From NCBI GenBank assembly GCA_024336345.1, contig JANFOG010000004.1:1-64000 (forward strand): a stretch of DNA of 64,000 nt, read 5' to 3'. The position numbers and the translations under genes were made by a program. The notes under the pieces are model-generated. The model did not search any database, had not been told where the DNA came from, and was given only the letters and a program-made list of their open reading frames with translations. Of this stretch, positions 31,646-41,989 are shown one piece after another; the first letter of the stretch is position 1; every line of letters starts with the position of its first letter. Source of the stretch: Mariannaea sp. PMI_226. Its lineage: Eukaryota > Ascomycota > Sordariomycetes > Hypocreales > Nectriaceae.

Positions 31646-33388
31646 GCCAAGCTAGTGCGACTCACCAGCGTTGTTCCAAACGTTATCAAGTGCTCGCTGG
31701 CAGGGTTAGAACTTGAGGAACTCCCATTTAGTTACAGATACCTAAATGCTGTTTAGGAAACCTGTTATTATGAAGACCGTATTACATTTTAAGCTATTAC
31801 GTGCCAGGTTCCAGCTTCAGCTATAATTACTTATTATACAAACGCAGCACTCTGGATATCAAGAAGATGTATTGTCAACCGAAGAATTGAGAGAAAATCT
31901 GATGTTTGACTTTAATTGACATCGCACCGCCAGAGTGGCCCCTTGCAAAGTCTTGTAACTTGACCTTGGAACAATAGGTAACCGAGAATCGACGCAAGTC
32001 GGCATAGGAGAATGCAGTTACTACCGGTTCGAATATTGTAACTCGTTCTGAAGATGAGCTCCTCCCGACATGGCTTACTCTTGCATTCGATAGTCTTAAG
32101 CCCTCACGTCATATTTGCCGGTCGAGGATGGAGAGGGCTGACCAGCTAAGGTCCAGAATGATCTAATAAGTACCTTCTGCTCTCACAGTTCTACAGCTAG
32201 GCGATAGTTCGGACAAAAAGGGGCTAGAGGGAGTAAGCAGCACTACACCTTGAGCTCTCAACAGGCCACAACAAGCTATATACATCTGTATATGGAATTG
32301 GAATTGCACGATTGTTTCCAAGATATAATTAGAAGGCCTGATTATATATAACAAAATAGTACATTTTAATAATCCAGGATTATTAAATCAAGCACCATTA
32401 AATGATGCTGGAAGGAGGGGGTTGTAGTCTATTGTCTTTGCTTCGCCTTTGGCGCTTATGTCTGTTTATTGGGGAAAACAGAGGAGGCTAGCTCCACACA
32501 ACGACATCTCCATGGGTACCCTTGCTTCGAGAACTGGTTTAGTGGGACACTAACTTGCCGACTAACCGAGCTCCTCTGAAACACGTGGCACCAACATGGA
32601 GGTGTTTCGGGGGATGCAAATGTTTTGGAACGCCAAGCCTGATACCCTAAATCTGAGACGCTGACGACAAAAACATAGCCGCAGCGACAGCGGGATGGAT
32701 TCTTTCTCTCTTGATTTGCTGAATGCATCTTAACTGAGCCCGATTTCATCTGGGGTTATGAATGGGCTAGCTCTTAGCGTGGCACAACGGGTCGCTAGAT
32801 CCGCAATGGTCTATCATACTCGTAACCAGCTATATCCAAAGTCGGGCACTTTTGAAGAATGCAAAGTATCAGAACAGATCTCACTACCACCATCCCATTA
32901 CCATTGCCGCGAGATGTCGCCTCAACCCCTGATCTAGGAACCGAGCACCACAAAACAGCCATCCGAATATTACACGGTTGCAGTACTCTTTCGTAGGTTC
33001 GGCACGAGATACCCGATGCCGGATGATTCTGAGGCTCATTCCGGTATCCAATTACGAATCATGTCTCCTTTGCTTGATCGTCGTAGCTTAGTTCGTTATT
33101 GGGTACCGCAGCAAGCGGTCGGCCAACCCAGCTATGTCTTGTCAAGGACGAGATGACTGGCTATATTTTGACCGGATCAAGCTTTCTGGGCCCATTGACA
33201 GAAGTATAAGTATAGCATTACCGTTCCAGCAATGATCATTTTTCTTCGTCATCATCACAATTTCGTCTATCCTCTCTCTCTTCGCTTCATTTATTAACCG
33301 GCTGTGCCGAATTTACTAATCCCCCTTAACATCAATCATCTTCTTCTAATTAAACATCCGTCCTTTGAAGAGATTCTTGACATCCAAA
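31646..33388. other. Gene-free stretch
   Basis: No convincing gene. The last 200 bases are the promoter and pyrimidine-rich leader of the following secreted-protein gene, including TATAAGTATA near 33206. Confidence 0.5.
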
Positions 33389-34058
33389 ATGCATTCTTCA
33401 TCGGTCATTCGTCTCGTCGCTACCGGCCTGGTTGCCGCAGCTTCGGTCTCTGGCTTCACCAGGCCCATGGGCAATGGCGTGTCTCACGCTCTCGTACGTG
33501 GCCAGCAATTCCGCAACTTCCAGCCTTTTATCTAACGCGTTCCAATATATAGGGTGCTCTAATTGCCGTTGCTGGGCCGGCCCTAGCTGCTCCTCTTGAC
33601 TTTGAGCAAGTCGAGGTATGTGAATCTCCATGTACCATAGTATCACATAACTAACTGGTCTGTAGCCCCGCGACCACGTGGACGAGAACGGGGTAGAGGG
33701 CGTTGAGGATGAGGAGGAGGACGACGAAGGTGTATCCCTCCTCGAAGTTCGCAATCATGGAGTTGAGGCTATTGAGAATGAGGATGAGGTCAATGTTGCA
33801 GCTGCCACCCCTGGTATCGAAGACGCCGCAAAAAAGGGCAAGAAGGGCAAGAAGGGTAAGAAGGGCAAGAAGGCTGGAAAGAAGGGCAAGAAGGGCAAGA
33901 AGGCTGGCAAGAAGGCTGGCAAGAAGGGCAAGAACGCTCAGGCCACTAACGCTGCTGCTGATTCCGCTGCTACCACTGCCACCGCCGTTGCCCCTGATGC
34001 CACCGCCGTTGCCCCTGATGCTACCGCCGTTGCCCCTGCTGCCACCGCTGCCGCTTAA
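33389..34058 (+). CDS. Secreted acidic / Lys-Gly-repeat / Ala-Thr-repeat protein
   Basis: Three exons: 33389-33493, 33553-33615 and 33666-34058 give 186 residues, all phase 0, with GTACGT and GTATGT donors and TAG ends. The first exon encodes a signal peptide (RLVATGLVAAASVSG). Exon 3 starts acidic (EDEEEDDEG), then has a tract of Lys-Lys-Gly and Lys-Lys-Ala-Gly units (residues about 112-146), then three copies of ATAVAPDA or a variant to the end. The acidic and basic halves may pair within the molecule or be separated by processing. A Lys/Gly tract could bind nucleic acid, wall polymers or membranes; nothing in sequence fixes this. No family is recognised. Confidence 0.75.
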
Positions 34059-34879
34059 GTCTCATACAGCGACTACATTGAGAAGAAGACTACGGATGTT
34101 AAGGAGGGACCATGTAGATGCTAGCTCTACTAACCTTTTGCTGGCCGAAGGAGTTAGTCAGGGCACAGTAGTTGTCTTATAATCAGTGTTGCTAATTATA
34201 TCACAATAAAACAAGATATTGCAATACATACGATATGATATGACCTATCCGATATTGTGCCAATATAATACGCAAATTGCCATATTGTCACCATACAACA
34301 TCGGGGTATCCATATTGGAACATATTGTTGCTATTGGCTTTTTTTAGAGGACAGTTTCATTTATTTGTTGACAAATTGACCGACCAACGCGCAATATCGC
34401 GCATAAAAAGGTATAATGTGTGTCTGTGTGTATTTTCCGTCCGGGGCCGTGAGGACGAAAAGATTCCCCATCGGGACAAGGGACGTACTACATTAGGATA
34501 GGTGGGCCAGGTACCTGACTCGTTGACAGCTATGCGAGCTCTGTCTTCACCTTCTTTTGTATCGTACCAATATCACCCCAAAGTTGTTCCAGAGACGAGG
34601 TCTGTGATGTAGAAAGCCTTATACAAGCAATTGACCGTGGAGGCCAACACAATCGAATCCAAAAGCAGATTCAACACTTAGAATCGCTCGGGTATGATTT
34701 CTTAGACTGCTTTCTATACAAAAGCTCGAACAAGGCCTTGTATTGATGATCAAAAGCTCCGCCATGAACCCATCGTCTGATGTGACATCAGTGTGAATGA
34801 TAATTTCATGACTAGGATCAAAAGGGAGATCGAGAGAAATCATGATAATATGTTTCTTCTCATCTTCCGGAGAGATCCA
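34059..34879. other. Gene-free stretch
   Basis: From 34190 to 34300 it is rich in near-palindromic ATAT/CATATTG elements (ACGATATGATATGACC, CAATATAATACGC). No gene is supported. Confidence 0.5.
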
Positions 34880-35660
34880 TAAGGGCTACCCATGATGATC
34901 GCGATGAAGCGGCACTGGCCATCCGCCGACGTAATGTAGGTAAGGAAGCCAGCACTTCTCTATCAGCAATACTAAATAGGTCTTCCCATCCCGTTCGTCA
35001 CATCCAGTTTGTTAGTACGCTAGATGGGGTTACGCTGCCTCCAATCGCATTAATACCATAACGCTTTTGATCGATATATTGATGTTCCTCTAAGCATACC
35101 TGTGCCACAAAGTTGTGTATGGCATTGGGCATATCATCAATAGAGGCAATATTCGGTCTACCATTAGGTGATTGCAATTTGACAATCCAAGGTTGATGGA
35201 TATCGTTAACTAACAAGCCCTAAACACAAGCAGTTCTTCAATATGGTTTTATAACCATAACCAATATTTTCAATTTTTCCTGAATTTCCCTTTCCCGCTC
35301 TAATGCCTCTATATCAAGTGGCCTGCGAGAACTTTAGTGTTCATCAATCGTAGCCCAAAGGGCTAGCAAGCTGACCCCTTCTATAATACAAAGTGTAGAT
35401 AAGACCTAGATTGATTATGGAGTTGAGGAAGATCATTTGTGCCCAGCAAGCCCAATGATTATATAAAATAGTTGAGGCCACAGCATTCATTTTGGAAATA
35501 CCGTATTTCGCGCCAAGATGCCTTCCCATCCGATCACTACCTGAATTCAACACAAAGCCACATGCCGTGCAAATGATGGCAGGTTCAGGTAGGTTGAGAT
35601 ATAGGGCATCCTTAATAGCTGCTATGTAAATAGCTGAATAATTGGGATGTGTGTAGTAGC
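34880..35660 (-). pseudogene. Relic of an OrsD/DUF3505-like zinc-finger protein
   Basis: On the minus strand, EPAIICTACGFVLN followed by DRMGRHLGAKYGIS gives the C-x2-C...H zinc-finger-like start of the fungal OrsD family. Further on, TNWM-stop-RTGWEDLF followed by REVLASLPTL matches the family's WLRRTGW...L..L..LP signature, with a TGA after NWM. Between them lie frameshifts and stops. Such genes are common, often transposon- or subtelomere-associated, in filamentous fungi. The remnant is not functional. Confidence 0.6.
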
Positions 35661-35847
35661 ATTTAGATTCAAGCCAGATGCCATAAATGCTACTGTTGAT
35701 GTAACTGGTACAGTGTCTCCTGTCTTCCCCCTGTGGCTATGTTTGCCATTCGTTTTGTTGGTTGTTGTTATGTGTGCATAACACGCCCACTCTGCATGGT
35801 GTGGCTAGCCTGAGCGTGGCTGTAAATAACCTAACTGTGAGGCCCCC

Positions 35848-35967
35848 GGTAGTATGGCCATACTATTATTGCAGGTTTCATATAGCATTTATTAATTGGA
35901 ACTTCCCCGCGCCGGCCCTAACCTCAATAAATAGGAGTCTCAAACCACCACTTCAAAACTACTAATT
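35848..35967. repeat. Short dispersed repeat (MITE-like), copy 2
   Basis: It matches 8481-8602 from GTAGTATGGCCATACTATT (an inner hairpin) to AAACTACTAATT. It is GC-richer than the other copy, so it is the less mutated one. Confidence 0.55.
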
Positions 35968-35975
35968 ACACGATT

Positions 35976-37150
35976 TTTATATACTTATTTCTCTATATGT
36001 TTTTTTTCTCGATTCTAACGTCTCTCAAATTCTCTTGTTGTGCAGCTTTAGTCATCCTGGGGGCCGCCCCAGCTCGCCTATTCCACCGGGCTCGCGGGAC
36101 AGCACACAAACAATGATACAGGGTAGTCTCCTTGACGGGAGTGTAGTTGGCTATTTTAATGGAACTCTGGTGCCTGCTTTAGATAGCTGATAAGTGGGTT
36201 AATGAGATCTAAATCAAAACTTGCGCAGTACTCTAGAGTTATTTACCCTATAGTTTACTTTGGGCTCGACGCTGCGGGACCGGGAATACCCCAGGCGGGG
36301 CCGAGCAGCACCTTGTGGGACTGAGATGACTTGTCTCGAGACATATGCTAAAGTGTAAAATAGTGTGGGGGAATCTCCGATATTTCTGCCTGACCTAATT
36401 GAATATTCATGTGATGAGGGAGAAGACGAATGGCGCTGAGAGTGCTATGACATGTTATGGCTTTCATACTCTAGTTGACCACAACCAAATTTAATTATCC
36501 TGGGTCTCCATGCCCCCCCGTTGCGCAGAAAATTGACACAGAAGATGGGCTGGAAATATAACAATCTCGCTCTGCCGGCTCGCTTCCTCGTTCCTTATAC
36601 ACATTGCTTCTGTATTATCTAATACCGGTCGGGGTACAATTTCCACTGCATATCAATGATACGCGCTAAATATTCAACAGCAACAGCTCACGTTTAGATC
36701 CCACATTGCCACATTCTGCTTGAACCCCCTTTGTATCCATTCACGCCACACTCTATTGTTGAGTCGAAGCAATTTTTCTTTTTAGAACAGACGCTCTCCG
36801 GCACGAAGGACAATACTGTAACCTAAACTCTTTTTGGTTTATCCGAGTATTGAGGCGCTGTTTAGTTTATTTAGTCAGGCATCTGAAGAGCAATTTCTTA
36901 CCCTTGCTGTCTATGAAGAAACTTAGCCTTTATGGGACAGAAGCGGAACCGATTGGTTACCGGGATGGACATCAGCATCTATATCAACCTCCAAGAGCCA
37001 ATTTGTCAGTCTTTCGCACCTCCTAAGTCCGTATAGAACAATCTGTGATGCTCGCGCAGATTTCGTCGCGTCAAATTTGATCTCCTTGACACATTGGGTA
37101 CCTCGCGCCCCGCCATGGATTCTCAGTACATATACTAACGAGTCCAGTCT
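35976..37150. other. Gene-free stretch upstream of the CFEM receptor
   Basis: No gene is supported. GC-rich blocks such as CTCGCGGGACAGC and GCTGCGGGACCGGG alternate with AT-rich ones. The end is the promoter of the receptor gene. Confidence 0.5.
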
Positions 37151-38687
37151 ATGAAGATCACACCCAGTTCTCTAGATATTCCTCTCCATATCAACATGCA
37201 GCCTTTGTGGATCCTCTTGCTAGTATTTTATGGGGTAGCAATAGCAACTCAGGTCTCCCCAGCGTTCGACCTGGCAGGCTTACCAGAGTGCGCAGTAAGT
37301 TGGAATCCTCCCAAGTATATTGATAAAATCAGAACTTGTAAGATCTGACATGGCTCGAGCAGATGGAGTGTTTCAATGCAACAGTGTCAACGTCACCGTG
37401 CTCGGTCACGAACATTACCTGTCTCTGTACAGATAATTTCCTGGAGGGAGACATGGCCACATGTCTCCAGACAAGCTGCCGAACCAGAGAAATTTTTTGT
37501 AAGGTTTGTTCGCCAACATGATGGGTCAGGGGAGCTGATTGAGCCACTAGTAACCAAGAACATAACAATGACAGCCTGCGATGCTCCGACACGAGATAAG
37601 TCCACTATTTGCAAGCTTGTTGTCGGTATTCTTGGGATTCTTTCCTCTTTGTTTGTCATTCAACGACTTGCCTTCAAGATTTATTCTAAAACTAGCTTTG
37701 GTCCAGATGACTGGTTCACACTCACCTCATGCATCGCAAATATTCCTCTATCGGTGCTCATCCTGCACGCCGCAAGAGTGGACGGCCTAGGTCGCGATAT
37801 TTGGACTCTCCCATATGATCGGATCAACGATTTTAGGAAGATTTTCTATGTCTTTGGTAGTTTGTACTTTTTCGAAATCGCAATACTTAGGTTAGCGATG
37901 CTTTTCTTCTATCTCCGTATTTTCCCAGCGGGGCCTATTCGAAGATTGCTTTGGGGGACTGCTCTTTTCAATTGTCTCACCGGACTTACTTTCATCATCA
38001 CAGCACTCATTCAATGTTTGCCAATTAGCTACTCGTGGACTAATTGGGACGGCGAACATGAAGGCCGCTGTATAAATATCAACGCTTATGCCTGGTCTGC
38101 TGCTTCAATAAGTATTAGTCTTGATCTCTGGATCCTTGCTATCCCCCTGTCACAGGTACGAGCCTTGAAGTTAAACCGGAGAGAAAAGCTCAGCATAGCA
38201 ATCATGTTCTCTGTCGGGGCATTGTATGCATCCCTTATCCCCTTTTCTGTCAGGATTTCTATTAACGCCTTTCAGTTTCACTATAATGAGTGTCCTTCGC
38301 CTACACTCTTTAATCAAATTTAAAGAAAATTCGACAAACCCCACATGGGAATTCTCCAATGTGGCTGTGTGGTCTAGCATCGAAGTAAATGTTGGCATCA
38401 TTTGCAATTGCATGCCCACATTCCGGCTCCTTCTTGTTCGAATATTCCCAAAGTTACTGGGAAAGTTATCACAGAATGGCTCCGCTCAGATGGGAAGTAG
38501 ATCTGGTCTCGAGTATAGTAGCAGTAGACGATTTGGGACAGGACGAATCACCAAAATGGAGCGGCACAGTCTAGCTTCGCAAGCGATCCCTACCGTTTTT
38601 AGCGATAATGATGAGGTGGAGCTGGTCGAAATACGAGATATTCATTACAAGAGTGCTCGATCGGACTACTCTCATGATTCTTCATAG
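37151..38687 (+). CDS. Pth11-like CFEM-domain seven-helix receptor
   Basis: Four exons: 37151-37294, 37363-37498, 37551-38223 and 38276-38687, giving 454 residues. Introns are 68, 52 and 52 bp. The third shows GTATGC, an ATTAACG branch and TTCAG. A second in-frame ATG at 37196 could be the start and would place the signal peptide (LWILLLVFYGVAIATQV) at the very N-terminus. A CFEM domain follows: eight cysteines in LPECA/MECF, SPC, ITCLC, ATC, TSC and TAC, joined across introns, ending in TKNITMTACDAP...RD. Seven hydrophobic helices come next, with GLGRDIWTL, FYLRIFP and STNPTWEF...IWSSIE-type signatures of the fungal rhodopsin-like Pth11 group, then a Ser-rich cytosolic tail. It is a surface receptor; ligand unknown. 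Some family members act in host-surface sensing. Confidence 0.9.
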
Positions 38688-39699
38688 TATAATATACCAT
38701 CCAATAACTAATTAATATTGATGAAGATGCAAGGGGGTTTGACAACTTCCACACAATCAAAAAAAAAACGAATTATATGCTAAAATTATTTAACAAGAGG
38801 TTCATATGGGCTAATTAGCTGTATTTGAGACCTATAAACTAAAGCTGTTGTGAAATGCCGTGCCTTTTGTTTATATGCAACGAAAAGGGGCTTGTATTCA
38901 TATCTAAGCATGTCGAAAAAGAAGGCCTTAAGAAGCCTTAGAAAAAAGTCTTTCCTTTATGCCTCAATAGCTATTGAATAAGTCTTCAAGGGGAGGGTTG
39001 TCCCTAATGGAGGTGAAATGAGGTCTTGCAAGTTGGCTAGACTCGCGTATGAGGAGAAATTTGATGTGTTGATAGGTAGGCTATACGACGAGGCAAGCTT
39101 CCAGGGAAGTTGGCCATCGTATATGATAAAGTCACATGGTCTCTTTGACAATATACATTGCGGTTTAAGATGTTGTACTTACTAACTTCTCGCTAACCCT
39201 TGAATGATAAGGGTTCGTTTATTCCTTGTGCAACCTGATCTTGCGTCTTGGCTGGGATAAACACCAACATCGTCGTTGTTGTCTTTCTCTTCCTGATATC
39301 CCTCCTGGCGCCTCGTTAAAGTCTTAGTAAGCTTCTCGCCGCCATAAGGGCAACACCCATAGTCTCCTCTTGGAAGTATATCGCCTATACAAATGACTAT
39401 GTAGAAATTTCACGGGCCCTGGCCTAGAGCAGACGACTAAAAGAGGAACTCCGTTTGCATCATTTTTCAGCTTTCATCAAGAATAAAACGCTACTTAATT
39501 ATTATATCTACGGTTGTTTCTGATTGAGATATGCGCTGCCACAGTGGAATTTTTTGCATTAAATATCCATTTCCCATCGCACTTGACATTTATCGGCCAC
39601 AGACACATGCTGAACCTATGCCTCTTCCTCTGAGCCGATGGCTTTCTTAATTTCTTTTAAGCTTGCTTGTGACGCAAACTAAATGAGTAAAAGGCTCTT
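38688..39699. other. Gene-free stretch
   Basis: Intergenic sequence between the CFEM receptor and the ankyrin relic. Nothing recognisable. Confidence 0.45.
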
Positions 39700-40065
39700 A
39701 ATAACTGGAAAATAAACTCCATCACAACCCAAAATTATTCCAGGCAGCCCATCAAGTGGCGGCCGACCGTCTCCATCTTGAGCCTCAATATCAATACCTT
39801 TCTCAAGCAGCAGTTTAAAAATAGCTTCGTGTTCATTCCGAGAGGCTCACCGTAGTGACTTAACCTTGACCTCAATGTTCGCGCTCTTCTGGAGCGGCAA
39901 ATTGACGATCTCGTGCCCATTCTGGGAGTGGCATTTCTGTGCCGTCGATGTTGGTGTACCCCTCGAGCAACAGCATTCGGTTGCTTCATTTCTAGTACCA
40001 GCAGCCTTCAGTACTAGTGTGTAACCATGCGAATCTTCGTCCTCGATATTGACCCTTTTTTAAGC
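39700..40065 (-). pseudogene. Ankyrin-repeat protein relic
   Basis: On the minus strand, frame-shifted pieces read NIEDEDSHGYTLVLKAAG, GHEIVNLPLQKSANIEVK and HEAIFKLLLEKGIDIEAQDG, each the core of an ankyrin repeat (GH..IV.LLL.KGA.IE..D..G.TPL). Stops and frameshifts separate them and no start is visible. Confidence 0.65.
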
Positions 40066-40790
40066 AGTAACTTGGTCAGACGCTGGTTACCAGCGCATAT
40101 AGATACGCTTTTACTCAGAAAACACCACCTGCGCTAGGCATGGAGGCCGACATCAATCTCAGCCACTGCTCATGTCCGAGTCCGGATCCGAGCCTGAGAC
40201 AGTTGACAACTGACAGATCGTCATTTATTCCTGAACTGTTGCTTGAGGCAAACATCCTAATTGTCGACATCGGACAAGGTGGCAAGATTGGTCCTGCTTT
40301 AGACTCTCAACCCTGGATGTCTCCCCAAGTATCGCCTGGGTATCTCTAGCAAACCGCACATGCCTGTCAAGATAGATGAGGAGCAGAATGTGTGTAAAAA
40401 CAGTGGCCGGATGGTTGCGGAATTGGATACTAAGCTAAGCAATTCAACAGGCGACCTCGACTGGAATGCGATACTTAGTGATACGCACGAAGGAACAATG
40501 AGTGGTTACGTACCCGCCTGTTAAGATGTGGGTTCTTTAGGACTGCTAGCGTCAAGGCGGAGGTGTAAAATACAATAAATTTGTAGGATGGTGAACATGG
40601 CTAGACTGCCCGCAGCTCTTCTAAACATATAGCCTGATATGTTACTCTCACAATTCACCTCGTAATCGAGTCCGTATGTAGCATCTTTCATGTACAGACA
40701 TTGCCGATGGTTAGTTGGCCAAGTCGGATGCCTCTGTCCCTGGCATCAGAATTCTAGTATCAGAATTCATTTAAATTCATATCATGCCAT
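40066..40790. other. Gene-free stretch
   Basis: Flanks the ankyrin relic and the 3' end of the next gene. A further degraded ankyrin unit may extend to about 40100. A small palindrome-like repeat of ATTCTAGTATCAGAATTCA lies near 40750. Confidence 0.45.
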
Positions 40791-41989
40791 CTATCGACCC
40801 ATTTCAATGTCTGGGTCATAGCTCCGTTCAGGTGTCTTGTATGCACCTTCATTTTTACCAACTAGCTCAATATCCATAGATCCTCTGCGGGGCCACCTGT
40901 TCCTCCATGATTCTCTCCTGCCGTGGGGAGCTGGGACCCCATCTTCTTGGTTTGTGACAGTTGTCTGTTTTCCCGATGACATATTGTTACTGGGCCTTGT
41001 TCCGTTGTCGGAGCCCAGTCGTTCCGATTGTGATGTCAAGGTGCTGAAAAGGCGCAGCTGCTTCAGGAGCGGCTTGATTGTTGCAAGGGATGAAGCTGTC
41101 AAGGCAACTCCAATTTCAACTGAACCCCAAATACCTAGATCGGCGGTTGTAAAGAGATAATCAGGGTTATCAAGATATCCCCTAGCATAAGGGATGCGAA
41201 CGATTGTGGCGACGGAAGCACTATAAAGGCTGGTCAATTCAAAATCCCCAGCCGCAGAAGTGAGTGTCATTTACATGGATCCTAAACAAAGCAAAACGAT
41301 AATAGAAACCTTTTCTCGCTGTGGTAACTGTGCCTTCCATACAAGCGTAGCGGGCAATATAGGCAATACCCAGTCGACTATAACATTGAGAAAGGCTGCG
41401 GTATAAGTCGTCGCCGTAGCGAATGTCGTTGGGTTACAAGTACCGTCTGATGGGGGATTAGGATTATATCGAGTCCAGTCATATTCGATTGGATGGCAAG
41501 GCGCAATAGCGAATGCCTCGAAAATGATATCGAAAATGGTAACAATGCTCAAAAGGGTCCAGATGGTGATTTGTCGCCAACGTCTATGCGGGCAGATTCG
41601 TAGGAGGAACAAGCCCACTATCCATTTTGTTAAACAAGAAAGGAAAATATACAGAATGCTGGCAATATATCGATAGTATATGGCCTTGGGTCGATTCTCA
41701 GGCGAAACATCGACTACATGTGAGCCAACGCCATATTCAATAGAGAGTATTGCAGAGACAGTGTAACCTGTCCAAATTATCTGGGGGCACTCGTCAATAT
41801 TCGGAACTATGCTAGCCCGTCCCGCACATGGGAACATACAAATGCAGCTGCCGATACGTAATCTTCAGCAAAGAAACGCTTTAGGATGAAACAATGGGTG
41901 AAGAATCGAAGGCCTATCGCGATAAAAGATATAATGTACAGGAATATAGAAACTGCCAATGCTTGGGGCCCTCGGCTTCCATTCGACAT
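40791..41989 (-). CDS. Pth11-like integral membrane protein (rhodopsin-type domain), no CFEM
   Basis: Three exons on the minus strand: 41989-41840, 41780-41275 and 41220-40791, giving 361 residues. Introns of 59 and 54 bp have GTATGT and GTAAAT donors and CAG and TAG ends; joining restores AAF/IIWTGY and CLGSI/ASVATIVRIPY. Seven hydrophobic helices carry the fungal rhodopsin-like landmarks: FAEDYVSAAAF, YGVGSHV, CLTKWIVGLFLLRICP, HPIEYDW, NVIVDWVLPILPATLVWKAQLPQREK and GIWGSVEIGVALTASSLATIKPLL. The tail is polar with Arg-rich stretches. It sits in membranes, probably as a sensor. It is convergent with the CFEM receptor gene 2.1 kb away. Confidence 0.88.

Noticed and set aside
33703..34182. 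159-residue Arg/Leu-rich frame over the Lys/Gly-repeat exon
   Set aside because: It is the shifted reading of the repeat tract; the other frame has a signal peptide and consistent splice sites.
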